From Anaerolineae bacterium (lineage in GTDB: Bacteria; Chloroflexota; Anaerolineae; Aggregatilineales; Phototrophicaceae), in NCBI GenBank assembly GCA_013360465.1, contig JABWBO010000033.1, positions 1-64,000 on the forward strand: a stretch of 64,000 nucleotides of DNA, written 5' to 3'. The stretch's first letter is position 1, and every line of letters begins with the position of its first letter. Under the pieces are notes generated by a model. The model saw only the letters and a program-made list of their open reading frames with translations, made no database searches and was not told where the DNA came from. The position numbers and the translations under genes were made by a program. This document shows positions 42,544 to 52,850 of the stretch, piece after piece.

Positions 42544-44762
42544 CCGACTCCGCACAGAACGCGAACAAGACTGCCCGCAAAGGCGTCAGCCGCCGGCGCT
42601 TCCTGCTCATCCTGGGCGGCGGAGTCGGCGCGCTGGCGGTCGGCGCGGTCGCCGCCGGTCCAACCCTCGTCCGCGAAGGACGGTTGGCGATGAACACCCT
42701 CTTCCTGACCGGCGACGCGCCGGGGACAGCGCCCCCCAAAGCGCCTTTCGTCTGGTTTCAGATCGACGCCGACAACACCGCCCACCTCTACATCCCGAAG
42801 ATCGAAATGGGACAGGGCATCCACACGGCGCTGGCGCAGGTCGCCGCCGACGAGCTGGATATCGCCTGGGAGACGGTGCGCGTCCATCAGGGGGACGCCG
42901 AGCGCGGCTTCGACCCGGCGCTGATCTTCACCTTTGGCAGCACGTCCGTCACCGCCCTCTACCAGCCGATCCGCGAAGTGGCGGCAGCCCTGCGCGAGAT
43001 GCTGCGCAGCGAGGCGGCGGCGCAGCTGAACGTCGCGGCGGAGCGTCTTGTCCCCGTCGGCAGCGCCTTCATGGTCCGGGAAGAAGGCGGCGACAACCTG
43101 CTTGAACCGCCGATCACCTACGGGCAGATCGTCGCCGCCAAGCAGGGCGAATGGAAGACGCCAGAGACGACGCCCCGACTCAAGACCGGCGCGGAGTTCC
43201 GCTACATCGGCAAATCCATCGAGCGCGTCGATCTGCGCGATAAGGTGACCGGTCGCGCCATCTACGGCTTCGACGCCCGCGTCGAGGGGATGAAATACGG
43301 CGCGGTGGCGCGCCCGCCGCGTTACGGCGCGACGCTCAAGCGGGCAGGAACCGGGACCGCCGGCTCCATGCCGGGGGTGATCGCCGTCGTCATCCGCGAC
43401 GGATTCGCCGGCGTGGTTGCCGAGACGCGCGCCAAAGCCCACGCCGCGCTGGCGGCGCTCGATCTGGAATGGGAAGGCGGCACGAACATCTCGCAGGCGG
43501 AGATCGAGGCATTGGTCAGCATCCCGGCACAGGGCGGAACGCTCATTCAACGTGTCGGCGATGTCGAGGCGAACGGCGGCGGGACCCGCGTCGAGGCGAC
43601 CTACCGCGTGCCGATGGCGTCGCACGCCCAGCTTGAACCGCAGGCGGCGCTGGCGGAAGTGGACGGCGACAGCGTGACCATCACCACCAGCACGCAGTCA
43701 CCGGAGATCACGCGGGACAGCGTGGCGGCGGCGCTCGGAGTCGACGCGGCGAAGGTGCGCGTCGTCCCGGCGTATATCGGCGGCGCGTTCGGGCGCAAGA
43801 CCGGCGTCGACGTGGGCGCAGAGGCGGCGATCCTGGCGAAGGGGGCAGGCGTGCCGGTACACGTCGGCTGGACGCGCGAAGAAGACATGATGTACGGCTA
43901 CAAGCGCCCGCCGGCGGTCAACAGCCTGTGGGCGTCGCTCGACGCCGAAGGCGGCGTCACCGCCGTTCACCACGAACTCGCCAGCGCCGATATCCTGCTC
44001 AACCCGGACATCGGCGCGCCGATCCTGGGCAGAATCCTGGGGACCGATCCGCTGGCGGCAGGGGGATCGCTCATCCTCTACGCCTTCCCCAACCGCCGAG
44101 TCGTCTATCACCACACGCCGATCCCGGTTCCGACCGCCTACTGGCGGGGATTGGGTTCCTTTCCCAACACCTTCGCCATCGAGACCTTCATGGACGAACT
44201 GGCGGCGGCGGCAGAGACCGACCCGCTCGATTTCCGCCTGCGCTACAAGCCGGAAGGCGCGCTCGGTGATCGCTTCGAGCGGGTGCTGAATGCCGTCGCC
44301 GAGGCTTCGGGCTGGCGGGGCGCAGCGCCCGAAGGGCGGGCGCGCGGCTTGGCGGCGGTCTATGACCGGGGGACAGTGTGCGCCCTGGTGGTGGAAGCGT
44401 CCGCCGAAAATCGACAGATTCGCGTCCACCGCGCCTGGTGCGCCGTCGATCCCGGTCTGGTCATCAACCCCGACGGGGCGGCGAACCAGGTCCAGGGCAG
44501 CATCATCATGGGGCTGAGTTCGACGCTGAAAGAGCGCTTCACGGTCGAAAACGGCATGGCGGCGGCGCAGAACTTCAACGCCTATCCTCTGCTCACCCTC
44601 GCCGAAGCGCCAACTATCGAGGTGATCGCCATCAACAGCAGCGACGAGCCGGTCGGCGGGCTGGGCGAGCCGGTCGGCGGGCTGGTCCCGGCGGCGGTGA
44701 GCAGCGCCGTCTTCGCGCTGACCGGCGAGCGTCTGCGTGAAATGCCCTTCACCCTCGCCTGA
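42540..44762 (+). CDS. Molybdopterin-binding large subunit, isoquinoline 1-oxidoreductase beta-like, Tat-exported
   Basis: 740-residue large subunit, the normal length of IorB-type enzymes. The N-terminus carries a twin-arginine signal, SRRRFLLILGGG, near residues 17-28, so the folded complex with its small subunit should be exported. Typical motifs are IPKIEMGQGIHTALAQ, FTFGSTSVTALYQPI, YIGGAFGRKTG near residues 412-422 and the GLGEPVGGLVPAAVSSAVF end. The start at 42540 overlaps the small-subunit stop by four bases. The active site Glu is likely in the C-terminal GGLGEPVGG segment. The substrate may be an aldehyde or N-heterocycle. A strong hairpin follows the stop. Confidence 0.93.
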   Translation: MTDSAQNANKTARKGVSRRRFLLILGGGVGALAVGAVAAGPTLVREGRLAMNTLFLTGDAPGTAPPKAPFVWFQIDADNTAHLYIPKIEMGQGIHTALAQVAADELDIAWETVRVHQGDAERGFDPALIFTFGSTSVTALYQPIREVAAALREMLRSEAAAQLNVAAERLVPVGSAFMVREEGGDNLLEPPITYGQIVAAKQGEWKTPETTPRLKTGAEFRYIGKSIERVDLRDKVTGRAIYGFDARVEGMKYGAVARPPRYGATLKRAGTGTAGSMPGVIAVVIRDGFAGVVAETRAKAHAALAALDLEWEGGTNISQAEIEALVSIPAQGGTLIQRVGDVEANGGGTRVEATYRVPMASHAQLEPQAALAEVDGDSVTITTSTQSPEITRDSVAAALGVDAAKVRVVPAYIGGAFGRKTGVDVGAEAAILAKGAGVPVHVGWTREEDMMYGYKRPPAVNSLWASLDAEGGVTAVHHELASADILLNPDIGAPILGRILGTDPLAAGGSLILYAFPNRRVVYHHTPIPVPTAYWRGLGSFPNTFAIETFMDELAAAAETDPLDFRLRYKPEGALGDRFERVLNAVAEASGWRGAAPEGRARGLAAVYDRGTVCALVVEASAENRQIRVHRAWCAVDPGLVINPDGAANQVQGSIIMGLSSTLKERFTVENGMAAAQNFNAYPLLTLAEAPTIEVIAINSSDEPVGGLGEPVGGLVPAAVSSAVFALTGERLREMPFTLA

Positions 44763-44770
44763 TCCGCATC

Positions 44771-44802
44771 GGGCGGGCGCTCGTCACCCTGAGCGCCCGC
44801 CC
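44771..44802 (+). terminator. GC-rich hairpin after the molybdenum hydroxylase genes
   Basis: GGGCGGGCGCTC (44771-44782) and GAGCGCCCGCCC (44791-44802) pair over 12 bases with an eight-base loop, nine bases after the stop. No T-run follows, so it may act by stalling or by protecting the message. Confidence 0.6.
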
Positions 44803-44861
44803 ACCGTGTGCCAAAAATCTGCGGTACACTGAAGCCATTAGTGTGCTGTGGAGCGGACGCC

Positions 44862-45183
44862 GTGACAGCCTTACCCAGGCGGCGCTGCACCCTGGAAGAA
44901 TATCTTGGGCTGGAGTGCGACTCGCCGGTCAAGACAGTACGACCGCACCGGCAAGTTCTGGCGCTACCAGACTCTCGATTCTTTGCAGGAATATGTGCTG
45001 ATCGCCCAGGATCAACCGGTGATCGAGATCTTCCGCCGGCAGCCCGACGCAGGCTGGCTGTACCATCGCGCCGAAGGACTGGACGCAGCCCTTCGGCTGG
45101 AGTCCATCGACTGCCGGCTGTCTCTCGCCGAGGTCTACCGTCGTGTGAACTTCGATCCGCCGGAAAGCGCCGCGCAGCTCTAG
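44862..45183 (+). pseudogene. Uma2 family remnant with the catalytic core deleted
   Basis: The GTG at 44862 opens VTALPRRRCTLEEYLGLECDSPVK, the N-terminus of a Uma2 protein. Soon after, another frame reads YDRTGKFWRYQTLDSLQEYVLIAQ and continues to SLAEVYRRVNFDP, the C-terminal third of the same family. The middle part, with the Asp and Glu of the active site, is missing. The change of frame rules out a working fusion. The family reading is firm for both ends; the exact deletion edges are not known. Confidence 0.75.
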
Positions 45184-45201
45184 CCCGCAGACCGCGCTGC
45201 C

Positions 45202-47094
45202 TCACATGTCGTGTTCGTCACGGTACGCCGCCAGGCTGACGATCGGCGGGCGCTCCTGGTCGCCGATCTCGGCGATCTCCAGCCCCAGCCGCTCCGGCTC
45301 CTGGATGATCAGCTTCATGCTGCGGTTGGCGCGGTCGAGGAGCTGCACCCCATAGTGCGCCTCCAAGCGGGCGATGAAGATCTGCAGGATGGCGAACGCC
45401 ATCTTGCTCAGCCCGACGAGCGGTTGGTTATGATGCACCCGCACCTCCAGATCGGTCTGGGCGATGGCGTCCAGCCCGTAGCGCTCCCACAGGTCGATCA
45501 GCAGCCCGGTTTCCACGCCGTAGCCGCTGAAGAACGGCACGCTTTGCAGCGCGGTGCGCCGTCCGGCATATTCGCCGCTGAGCGGCTGAACCACGCCAGA
45601 GAGTTCGGGATAGAACAGATTGAGCAGCGGGCGGGCGACCAGTTCGGTGACGCGCCCGCCCCCATAGACCTGAAGCTTGCCGCCGACCTGGATTGGGCGC
45701 TGGTAGAAGCCCTTGACGTACTGAATGCGCGGATTGCGCAGCAGCGGACCGATCAAGCCGTAGATGAAGCGCGGATGCATGTTCGAGATGTCGGTATCGA
45801 CCCAGACGACGATGTCGCCCTTCAGGACGTGCAGGCTCTTCCACAGCGCCTCGCCCTTGCCGACCAGGCTGCCCACTTCCGGCAGAATCTCCGCATGGCG
45901 GTAGACCGGAATGCCTTTCTCCCGCGCAATCGCGACGGTGCGGTCGGTCGAACTGCTGTCGATCAGCACGATTTCATCGATCAGCGGCGCGGCGTCCATC
46001 AGTGCGCCCTTGAGTACGTCGATCAGCGCGCCGATGGTCTTCTCTTCGTTGAGCGCCGGCAGCCCCACGCTGATCGTCACGCCCTGCTTCTGCTTCAGAG
46101 CGATCAGCGCCGCGACATCCTCAAACTCACTGCTGTGGAAGGTGTTTTCGGCAAACCAGCGGTCTACCCGCATGGACAGGTCTTCGCGGGAACGCGCCCC
46201 GACGCGCAGCAGGACCGGCGGGTGAAAATCGACGCTCTCCGGCTCGAAGGCGCGGACCAGCGCCAGCGGCAGCGGCAGGCGGTCGAAGATCGACGTGATG
46301 ACCGGCGGCGCGCTGCTGCTGCGCGCTTCCGGTTCCTGGAAACGCGCCCCCAGCACCACCGCGCCGTGCCCGCGCGCCTCGCGGATGATTCCTTCTGCGG
46401 TATCGCCGACGGCGGTGACGGTGCGCACGATCTCCGTGTCTACCTGGATGAGCGATTCCAGATCGGGCGCGATCTTGTCGGCGTCGGCGGCGTGGAAGAG
46501 CGTGACCGGCGCATCCGCCGCGAACGCCCGCGCGACGGTGACGCCCAGCGACAGATTGGTCCCGCCGCGCACCGCCAGCAGCGCCGCCCCGCTGCCCGGC
46601 TTGTGCGGTCGGGTGATCAGCGCCGCGTCGCACGGCGCAGTCTGCAAGACGCCGTCGGTGGTCACGCCGCCGGTCAGCTTCGCCGGACCCGCCCACTGCA
46701 CGATCAACAGATTCGCCGGCTCGCGCAGCAGCTCATCCAGGACGCGCGCCATCGGCTGATAATCGACGTAGGCGCGCACATCGTCGTGAATCGCCTCAAT
46801 CGCGTCGGCATAGGGGGCGAAGGCGTCGCGCCAGGCGCGCGCATCCAGCGCACCCTCGCTCAGCGACTCGTCGGCGTCGATCTGCACCATGCCGCGCAGG
46901 CACAGATGCCCCGGCGAAGGGGTCAGCCGCAGCGCCAGGTCGATCCAGGCATCCAGGTCGGTCGCATCGCTCAGGGCGAGGACCACGCGCCAGGTCTCCA
47001 GCGCGGGCGCTTCCTCTTCTTGTGCTTCCTCGGATTCAATCGCGTCAAAGGAATAGGCGACGGCGTCAAGATCATGGGCGCTATCGTCCATCAA
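45202..47094 (-). CDS. Glucosyl-3-phosphoglycerate synthase-like glycosyltransferase with N-terminal Usp-like domains
   Basis: 630-residue cytosolic enzyme. Residues about 36-280 form two tandem universal-stress-protein-like domains (for example VVLALSDATDLDAWIDLAL and GAALLAVRGGTNLSLGVTVA). Residues about 330-620 are a GT81-type transferase: ISVGLPALNEEKTIG, IDSSSTDRTVAI, VGKGEALWKSL, the DxD in VVWVDTDISN and VQPLSGEYAGRRT. GpgS joins UDP-glucose or GDP-glucose to 3-phosphoglycerate on the way to glucosylglycerate. Ordinary GpgS has about 330 residues, so the Usp part is an extra module. The stop is at 45202. Its start overlaps the stop of the GT4 gene by four bases (ATGA). No phosphatase gene is near. 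Confidence 0.85.
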   Translation of the reverse strand: MMDDSAHDLDAVAYSFDAIESEEAQEEEAPALETWRVVLALSDATDLDAWIDLALRLTPSPGHLCLRGMVQIDADESLSEGALDARAWRDAFAPYADAIEAIHDDVRAYVDYQPMARVLDELLREPANLLIVQWAGPAKLTGGVTTDGVLQTAPCDAALITRPHKPGSGAALLAVRGGTNLSLGVTVARAFAADAPVTLFHAADADKIAPDLESLIQVDTEIVRTVTAVGDTAEGIIREARGHGAVVLGARFQEPEARSSSAPPVITSIFDRLPLPLALVRAFEPESVDFHPPVLLRVGARSREDLSMRVDRWFAENTFHSSEFEDVAALIALKQKQGVTISVGLPALNEEKTIGALIDVLKGALMDAAPLIDEIVLIDSSSTDRTVAIAREKGIPVYRHAEILPEVGSLVGKGEALWKSLHVLKGDIVVWVDTDISNMHPRFIYGLIGPLLRNPRIQYVKGFYQRPIQVGGKLQVYGGGRVTELVARPLLNLFYPELSGVVQPLSGEYAGRRTALQSVPFFSGYGVETGLLIDLWERYGLDAIAQTDLEVRVHHNQPLVGLSKMAFAILQIFIARLEAHYGVQLLDRANRSMKLIIQEPERLGLEIAEIGDQERPPIVSLAAYRDEHDM

Positions 47095-48347
47095 ACCTCC
47101 AGGGGGGTTTCAGTCGTCAATAAGGGGATGATCTGCCGGTCGATGATCGCTTCCCAGCGAAATTCGCGGCGCGTCCGCAGACGCAGGCGGTAGGGCGCGC
47201 TGCCCTCCAGCGTGTGCACGATGTTTCCGGCGACTTCCGCCGGGTCGCTCGTCAAGGGGTCGAAATACTGGGCATCCGCGCCGGCTGTCCCACGCAGCGG
47301 CGGAATATCGGCGCAGAAGATCGGCAGCCGCGCCAGCCCGGCTTCCAGCATGGGGATGCCGAATCCCTCGCTCAGGGGCGGAAAGAGCAGCCCGTCCGCC
47401 AGATGGTACAGGTTCGCCATCATGGCATCGTCCGGGATCAGCGGGCTGTCATCGGTCATGCCGTACTCATAGAGAAAATGCGCCGCCTCTTCCAGGTTCA
47501 GGGCGCGGCGCAGTTCCAGCAGTTCGCCCAGATAGCCCGGATTCAGCGGGTTGTGCGGTCCCGGTGGTCCGCTGACGATCAGTCGGTAATCTCTACCGGC
47601 GCGGCGCGCTTCCGCCAGGATGCGCAGCGCCAGCGCGATGTTCTTGCGCCGGGTGATGCGCGCCGGCAGCAGCAGCAGCGCGTCGGCGTCGAACCAGTTC
47701 AGATCGCGCGCCAGCCGCAGGGTGATCTCGGTCAGATCGAAGAACTCGGCGACATCGACCCCCGGCGTGATCACCCGCACGGCGCTCCGCTCGATTCCGA
47801 TCAGGTCCGCCACTTCCGGGCGGCGCGCCTCGCTGACCGTGACGTAAATGGCATCCTTCCAGGCGCGCCGGAGCAGGTCCCAGGGAGGTCCCTCGTACAG
47901 TTCGGGAAGATACTGCGGGTTGGTCCACGCCAGATCGTGCGCCCACGCCAGCAGGCGGAAGCCGCCTTCGGCGTGCAGCCGCGCCAGCGCCGCCGTCAGC
48001 GCCAGATTCTTGTTGAAGGTGGGCAGGTTGTGGGCGATCACCACTTCGAAACCCGCCAGCGCCGGGCGCAGTTCGCGCAGGATATGATCGGTCAGCAGAT
48101 CGAACTGCGCGCTGACTTCGCCCTGATCAAGCTCGCGCTTGACGCGCAGCACCTCCGGCGCGGTGGAGCCAAACAGCGGATGCGCCAGCGACTCGACGGC
48201 GGGATCGAAGACGTCGCCGCGCCCGCTGACCACCCGAACACGCCAGCCGCGCGCCGCCAGCCCACGCGCGTGATGATAGATCGTGGACTCGACGCCGCCG
48301 ACCGTTGGAGGAGCGGCATAATGCAGGATTGCGACCGACTTACCCAA
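47091..48347 (-). CDS. GT4-family glycosyltransferase partner of the GpgS-like enzyme
   Basis: 418-residue cytosolic transferase of the GT-B fold. The N-terminal glycine-rich HYAAPPTVGGVESTIY and the C-terminal PPLSEGFGIPMLEAGLARLP motif (E-x7-E type) are diagnostic of GT4. VITPGVDVAEFF and the ARITRRKNIALAL strand are the donor-binding part. It precedes and overlaps the GpgS-like gene, so the two are translated together. In other bacteria GT4 genes beside gpgS add mannose to make mannosylglucosylglycerate. That role here is inferred from gene order only. The start at 48347 lies in a Ser/Lys-rich N-terminus (MGKSVAILHYAA). Confidence 0.88.
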   Translation of the reverse strand: MGKSVAILHYAAPPTVGGVESTIYHHARGLAARGWRVRVVSGRGDVFDPAVESLAHPLFGSTAPEVLRVKRELDQGEVSAQFDLLTDHILRELRPALAGFEVVIAHNLPTFNKNLALTAALARLHAEGGFRLLAWAHDLAWTNPQYLPELYEGPPWDLLRRAWKDAIYVTVSEARRPEVADLIGIERSAVRVITPGVDVAEFFDLTEITLRLARDLNWFDADALLLLPARITRRKNIALALRILAEARRAGRDYRLIVSGPPGPHNPLNPGYLGELLELRRALNLEEAAHFLYEYGMTDDSPLIPDDAMMANLYHLADGLLFPPLSEGFGIPMLEAGLARLPIFCADIPPLRGTAGADAQYFDPLTSDPAEVAGNIVHTLEGSAPYRLRLRTRREFRWEAIIDRQIIPLLTTETPLEV

Positions 48348-48581
48348 GCAGCGCTCTCAACTCAACCTTCACTCTCTTCCGAGAATACCTGATCTGACGC
48401 AGCGCTGCCAACATCCACGCCGAAGGGCGTATTTCACTTCTGGAGTGGTTTTCTTTTCCAAGGCAAGCCAATAGGAGCTTTCCACTGCGAAGACATGGAC
48501 TGTTGAGTCACCATCAGAAAATCTGCCCCAAACTGAGGTGCGCCTTCATGCTCCACACTTCGGATCGAGGTAAATCTTAAC

Positions 48582-48610
48582 TTGACTCAACCGCCCAGCA
48601 GGGATAACTT
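48582..48610 (+). promoter_or_regulatory. Promoter for the M23 peptidase gene
   Basis: TTGACT (48582-48587), 17 bases, TAACTT (48605-48610). The expected start is near 48617, about 40 bases before the ATG at 48659. It lies in the 311-base gap after the GT4 gene start. I see no other feature in that gap. Confidence 0.55.
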
Positions 48611-48658
48611 CCAAAAAGGAGTAACTGCTACCTCTCCTTCACACCCTTGGAGGCTCCT

Positions 48659-51600
48659 ATGCATTGGACACATCGCGGCTTCTGGCTTCCACTCCTCGCT
48701 GTTCTATGGCTAACGCTGCTGCTGGCGCTAACGACGCTGGCGCAGGATTTCACCCCGATTGATATTACGAATATCCCCCCCCCCGTTAACAGAACCGCCT
48801 GACACCCCGACGCCATTCCCGACGGTCGCTGCCGCCTCCTCCACCGCGCCGGTTGGCGAAATCGGGCATCTGGAGACAGTCGAACCGATCAGCATGGAGG
48901 ATGCGCCGCCTGAACTCCAGATGACACTGCACTATCTTGAATCCTTCACTTTCGAAGCCGACCCTTTTCAGCATCTCCCTGCCGACATCGGCTATCCCTA
49001 CTTCATCGACGGCGGCTATGGGCTGTACGTCGGACCCGGCGCGCCGGACTTGATCGTCACCGCCGAAACGTATGCCGACCTGGTTTTCCAGGTGAGCGCG
49101 CGCACCGAAGGAGACGCCGTCCTCACCCTGCGGAGGAGCGACGCTGGCAGCTACCGTTTCATCCTGGCGGCGGATGGACGCGCCGTCGTGATGCGCGGCG
49201 AAACCCTGCTTGGAGAAGGGAGCGCCAATCCATCCGCCTCGACAGGACGGCTGCTTCAGGCATCGATTCTCGGTGGAATGCTGCGCTTCGGCATCGACGG
49301 GAACGAAGTGCTGACAGTCCTCGACGCTGACCCTCTGCCACCGGGCAGGGCTGCCGCGCGCCTGCCGACGGGCGGCATCCTGGATGATCTAGCCATCAGC
49401 ATCCCAACCACAGGATCGCCCGCTTTCGCCGCCCTGCGCCCTACCTACAGCAGCGACCCTTTCTTTCCGAGTGACCCGGCCATTCGCGCGGCGATCTTCC
49501 ATGCCGAATCGACTTCCCGTGATGCCATCTATTATCTTCTGGGACCCACTGTAGAGATACGCGCTGTCACGCTGGAGGGGTTTTTCATCTGGGCAACCCA
49601 ATCGGCGGATCGGGAGGGTTCGCTGCTCTACAACTCGTTGGTTCAGCTGTCGCCTGACGGAAAATATCTGCTCGCGCCGTGCAGCAGCGCCGGCGCACAG
49701 ATCTGTGTGATGGATGAGCGTGGGCGGGTGCGGACGCTGACCAGCGGCACCGCCTGGAAAGGCGAGCCGTCCTGGTATGCCTCCTCAACCGGGCTGGAGG
49801 TCGTGTACGCCACCATCGAGTCGACGCCCGGCGCACAATACGAACTGCGCACAGTGACTTTCGACCCGGCTATTTTCACAACAGTGCTGCCCCTACCTTC
49901 TCCGCGTTCAACGGCAGCCACCTGCCGCAGCCCGCGCGTGGTCCCCGATCTCGCCAACCATTTCGGCGGCGCGCCGATCATCTTATGTACTCGCGTTCGA
50001 AACTATACTCTTGGCTCCTTCACCTACCAGAACGGCTATGACGGCGTGGGGTTGGTCGAGCCACTTTCGGGGACCAGCGCCGCCGTCCAGAACCCCTACG
50101 CGGCGGACAGTCGGGGTGTTCGCCTGATCGACGCAGGGGGTCCGTATATGGCGTTTGAACGCCTCAACTACACCTCGTATGGGCTGCCCAACTTCAACAT
50201 CGTGGCGCGCCTGGACACGACGGGAGAAACGCCCGCCGCCGCCGACGGGGTCGCCTACACCGCCTCACCAGATGCGCCGTCGATCCACTTCTGGGCGATG
50301 TCCGACGACGGGATATGGGTGGCTTATGACGACGAACCTTCCGACTGCTTCACTGGGACGTGCGATCTGTTCGCCTCAAACCATCATGCCCAACCGGGGC
50401 AGGCACAGACCTACCGTCTGAACTCGGCATCGCTGCCCCTCTACCCACCGTCGTTCGACTGGGGGCGCTTCCGCCTGCCTGCGCCGGAACTGAGCCTGTC
50501 GCTGACGCTTAACGACGCCGCGCTGGACCCCAACGCTCTGCACATTGGACAAAGCATCCCCATTCGAGCGCGTATCACCAACACCGGCGACGCCGATGCC
50601 GCCGGTCCGATCACCCTGCGCGTCACCGTCCCACGCGGGCTGACCACAGCGGAGGTCAGGTTTCAGGAAGACGCTCGCGCCATCCTGAATTCTATTTTGC
50701 AGCTGCTGGCGGACCTGTTGGGCTTTGAGCTTCCGGCATTCAGCGACGGCAGCCTCTTCGCCGCCGCCGCCGACACCCAGCAAACGACGCTCACTTTCAC
50801 CTACAACGGCGCGCCAATCCCGCCGGGGAGCAGCGCCTCGGTCGATCTCGACCTGGTGGTGCGCGCCGATCAGGTGGGTGTGTTCACCCTCACCGGCGAA
50901 GCGCTGCTGACGGATACTCCCGGATCACTTGCTACTCCAATGGCACAGTTCAGCCCACAGGCGGGCGTGCCGTCCGCGTGGGAAGCGGCGCTCACAATCA
51001 TCGTGCAAACACCTTATGATCCTGTCCGCACGGCTCATTGCATGGTGACCATTGCCAGCAGTGACGGCGTTTACGTGAATATCAGAAGCCGTCCGTATCC
51101 TGACGCCAGTGTGTATGCCTCTATTCCACCGGGTTTGGCGGCGAAAGCGCATGGCAAGTCGTATCACAGCGACTGGTATCTCGTGACAATTGACGCCTAT
51201 CAGGTGACTGGATGGGTTGCTGGGGCGGTGCTCAACTTGACAGACTGTGCGTCGGGCATGCCGCTGCTGGATGATGATGGAAATGTGCTCCCTCCCACGC
51301 CGACCCCAATGCCCCCCACGCCAACACCAGAACCAGACCCCGACCTCTGTGTGGGACGCTCAACCGAGACAGATTGGACGAACATCCGCGATTTCCCTAG
51401 ACCCGATTTGACCGGAGGCGTCTCAATTACAACGAGAGGTGTGGAAATCGGTTCGTTTGGTTCGTTCGGACTGTCGAGCTACGATGTTCAGGTCATTGGT
51501 CGTTTCAACTCAGGCACCGATAGAACATGGGATGACTGGTACAGGGTTTCCTATACTGATCGTAGCTCTGGTGAGGTTATGACGGGTTGGGCAGCCGCCC

Positions 51601-52775
51601 AGTACACGACTCTACAGCCATCGTATCTTGATGCTCGCTGTGCAATAAATACGTTCATCTACGACTCGGAACACGACCAGATGGTGGATATTGGTTCTTC
51701 ATTCGTTTATCCGCTTACTCCATCCCCTAATCCTGCTGCCGTCTCATTTTATGCGACAGCGAAGTCGGTAGAGTATCGTTTACCTGCACCTTTCGTGCGC
51801 GTACCGGTTGCGGATGGGGCGGTGTTCACAAGTAGTCAGGGGTATGGGGCAAACTCATTCGCCTACCGTCATCCACACTACTATGAGGGATCGAACCATC
51901 TCCACTCAGGGCTGGACTTCTTGGGTAGAGATGAGCAGTCACCGGCAACGTGTAGTCCCGACGCCTTCGGTGCCCGGAATCGCTGTATTCGTGTTGTCCC
52001 GATTTGTGATGGAATCGTCTGGCGAGAAACTCCAACAACAGGACCAAATACCGGACAGGGTCTGGTTATCCGCTGTTTTTCAAGTGAAGGAAGCATGTCC
52101 AACACCTACCTCAGCTACAATCATTTAGAGGATGTTGGCGATCAGCGGCAAGGTGCACTAGTTCTCAATGGCACAGAGATTGGGCTTAATACATATCAAT
52201 ACGCAGGAAACGACACTCCCCACTTGCACTTGGAAGTGCTTCTCGATCTGGATGGAAATATCGACAATGCAGTTCGGGTTAATCCGCTACTTCTGTTCGA
52301 AGAACATGCGGCTGACTACATCACTGCGCTCATGGATGCGTACTATCCAGATACTAGCACAGTACAAGGCAATGAAAGCCGCTTCGAGTGGGCACCTGTT
52401 GACCGAATCGATCCTGTCGTGGTTCTTGTGCAACCGATAGACGTTGTTGCGTTCAATAACGGCAATTTCGGAATACCGCCTGGAAGATCCGGCACTGATG
52501 AGGATTTGGACTTAGGCATCGAGATTCAAGATAACCACCCCTTCAGCATTTTCGGAGATAGACGAGACCTTGCTCAGGAAGTATGCACGGTTTTCTGGGG
52601 ACGAACGGACCTACAGTTTCTTTTCCGGTATTCATCTGCGCAAAACTGCGTTACGACTGGACATCAAGATGTACCACAAGATGGATCAGGCGACAACGGG
52701 GTGGAATGGTTGCAACAAAGATGGATCACGGGTGTCATAGCTCTCGCAAATACGCTGAGAGACCATGATAAATGA
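48659..52775 (+). CDS. Secreted M23-family metallopeptidase with SH3-like domains, out of frame after a C10 tract
   Basis: The ATG at 48659, after TTGGAGGCTCCT, opens a signal peptide (MHWTHRGFWLPLLAVLWL to TTLAQ). Ten C at 48775-48784 end that frame: it stops a few codons later (RTA-stop), while the body is in the next frame, from about 48774 to 52775. Nine C would join the two. The body holds a beta-rich N-terminal part, a DUF11-like or CARDB-like part near 50520-50950, two SH3b-like domains with VYVNIRSRPYPD and TNIRDFPRPD, a PTPTP linker, and a LytM domain with HLHSGLDF and HLHLEV, keeping the zinc ligands His, Asp and His. It should cut peptidoglycan cross-bridges outside the cell. The last 1.7 kb are lower in GC. 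Confidence 0.8.
48775..48784 (+). repeat. Homopolymer tract of ten C at the signal-peptide/body junction
   Basis: Ten consecutive C lie 116 bases into the M23 gene. Deletion of one C puts signal peptide and body in one frame; ten C, as here, ends translation about eight codons after the tract start. This is the layout of a slipped-strand phase-variation switch, but also a common site of sequencing error. Confidence 0.75.
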
Positions 52776-52850
52776 CAACGCTTGGACACGATTCATGCTA
52801 CTTGGTGAGCCGAGTGTAACTCGATAATATCCAGTTAGGAGATAACGATC

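Noticed and set aside
39467-45183. Uma2 cluster as a transposon or phage remnant
   Set aside because: No transposase, integrase or terminal inverted repeats are visible around the three loci.
45211-47193. 660-codon plus-strand frame over the GpgS-like gene
   Set aside because: The minus strand carries clear transferase motifs; the plus-strand product has no domain-like pattern and is Gln/Arg/His-rich as shadows are.
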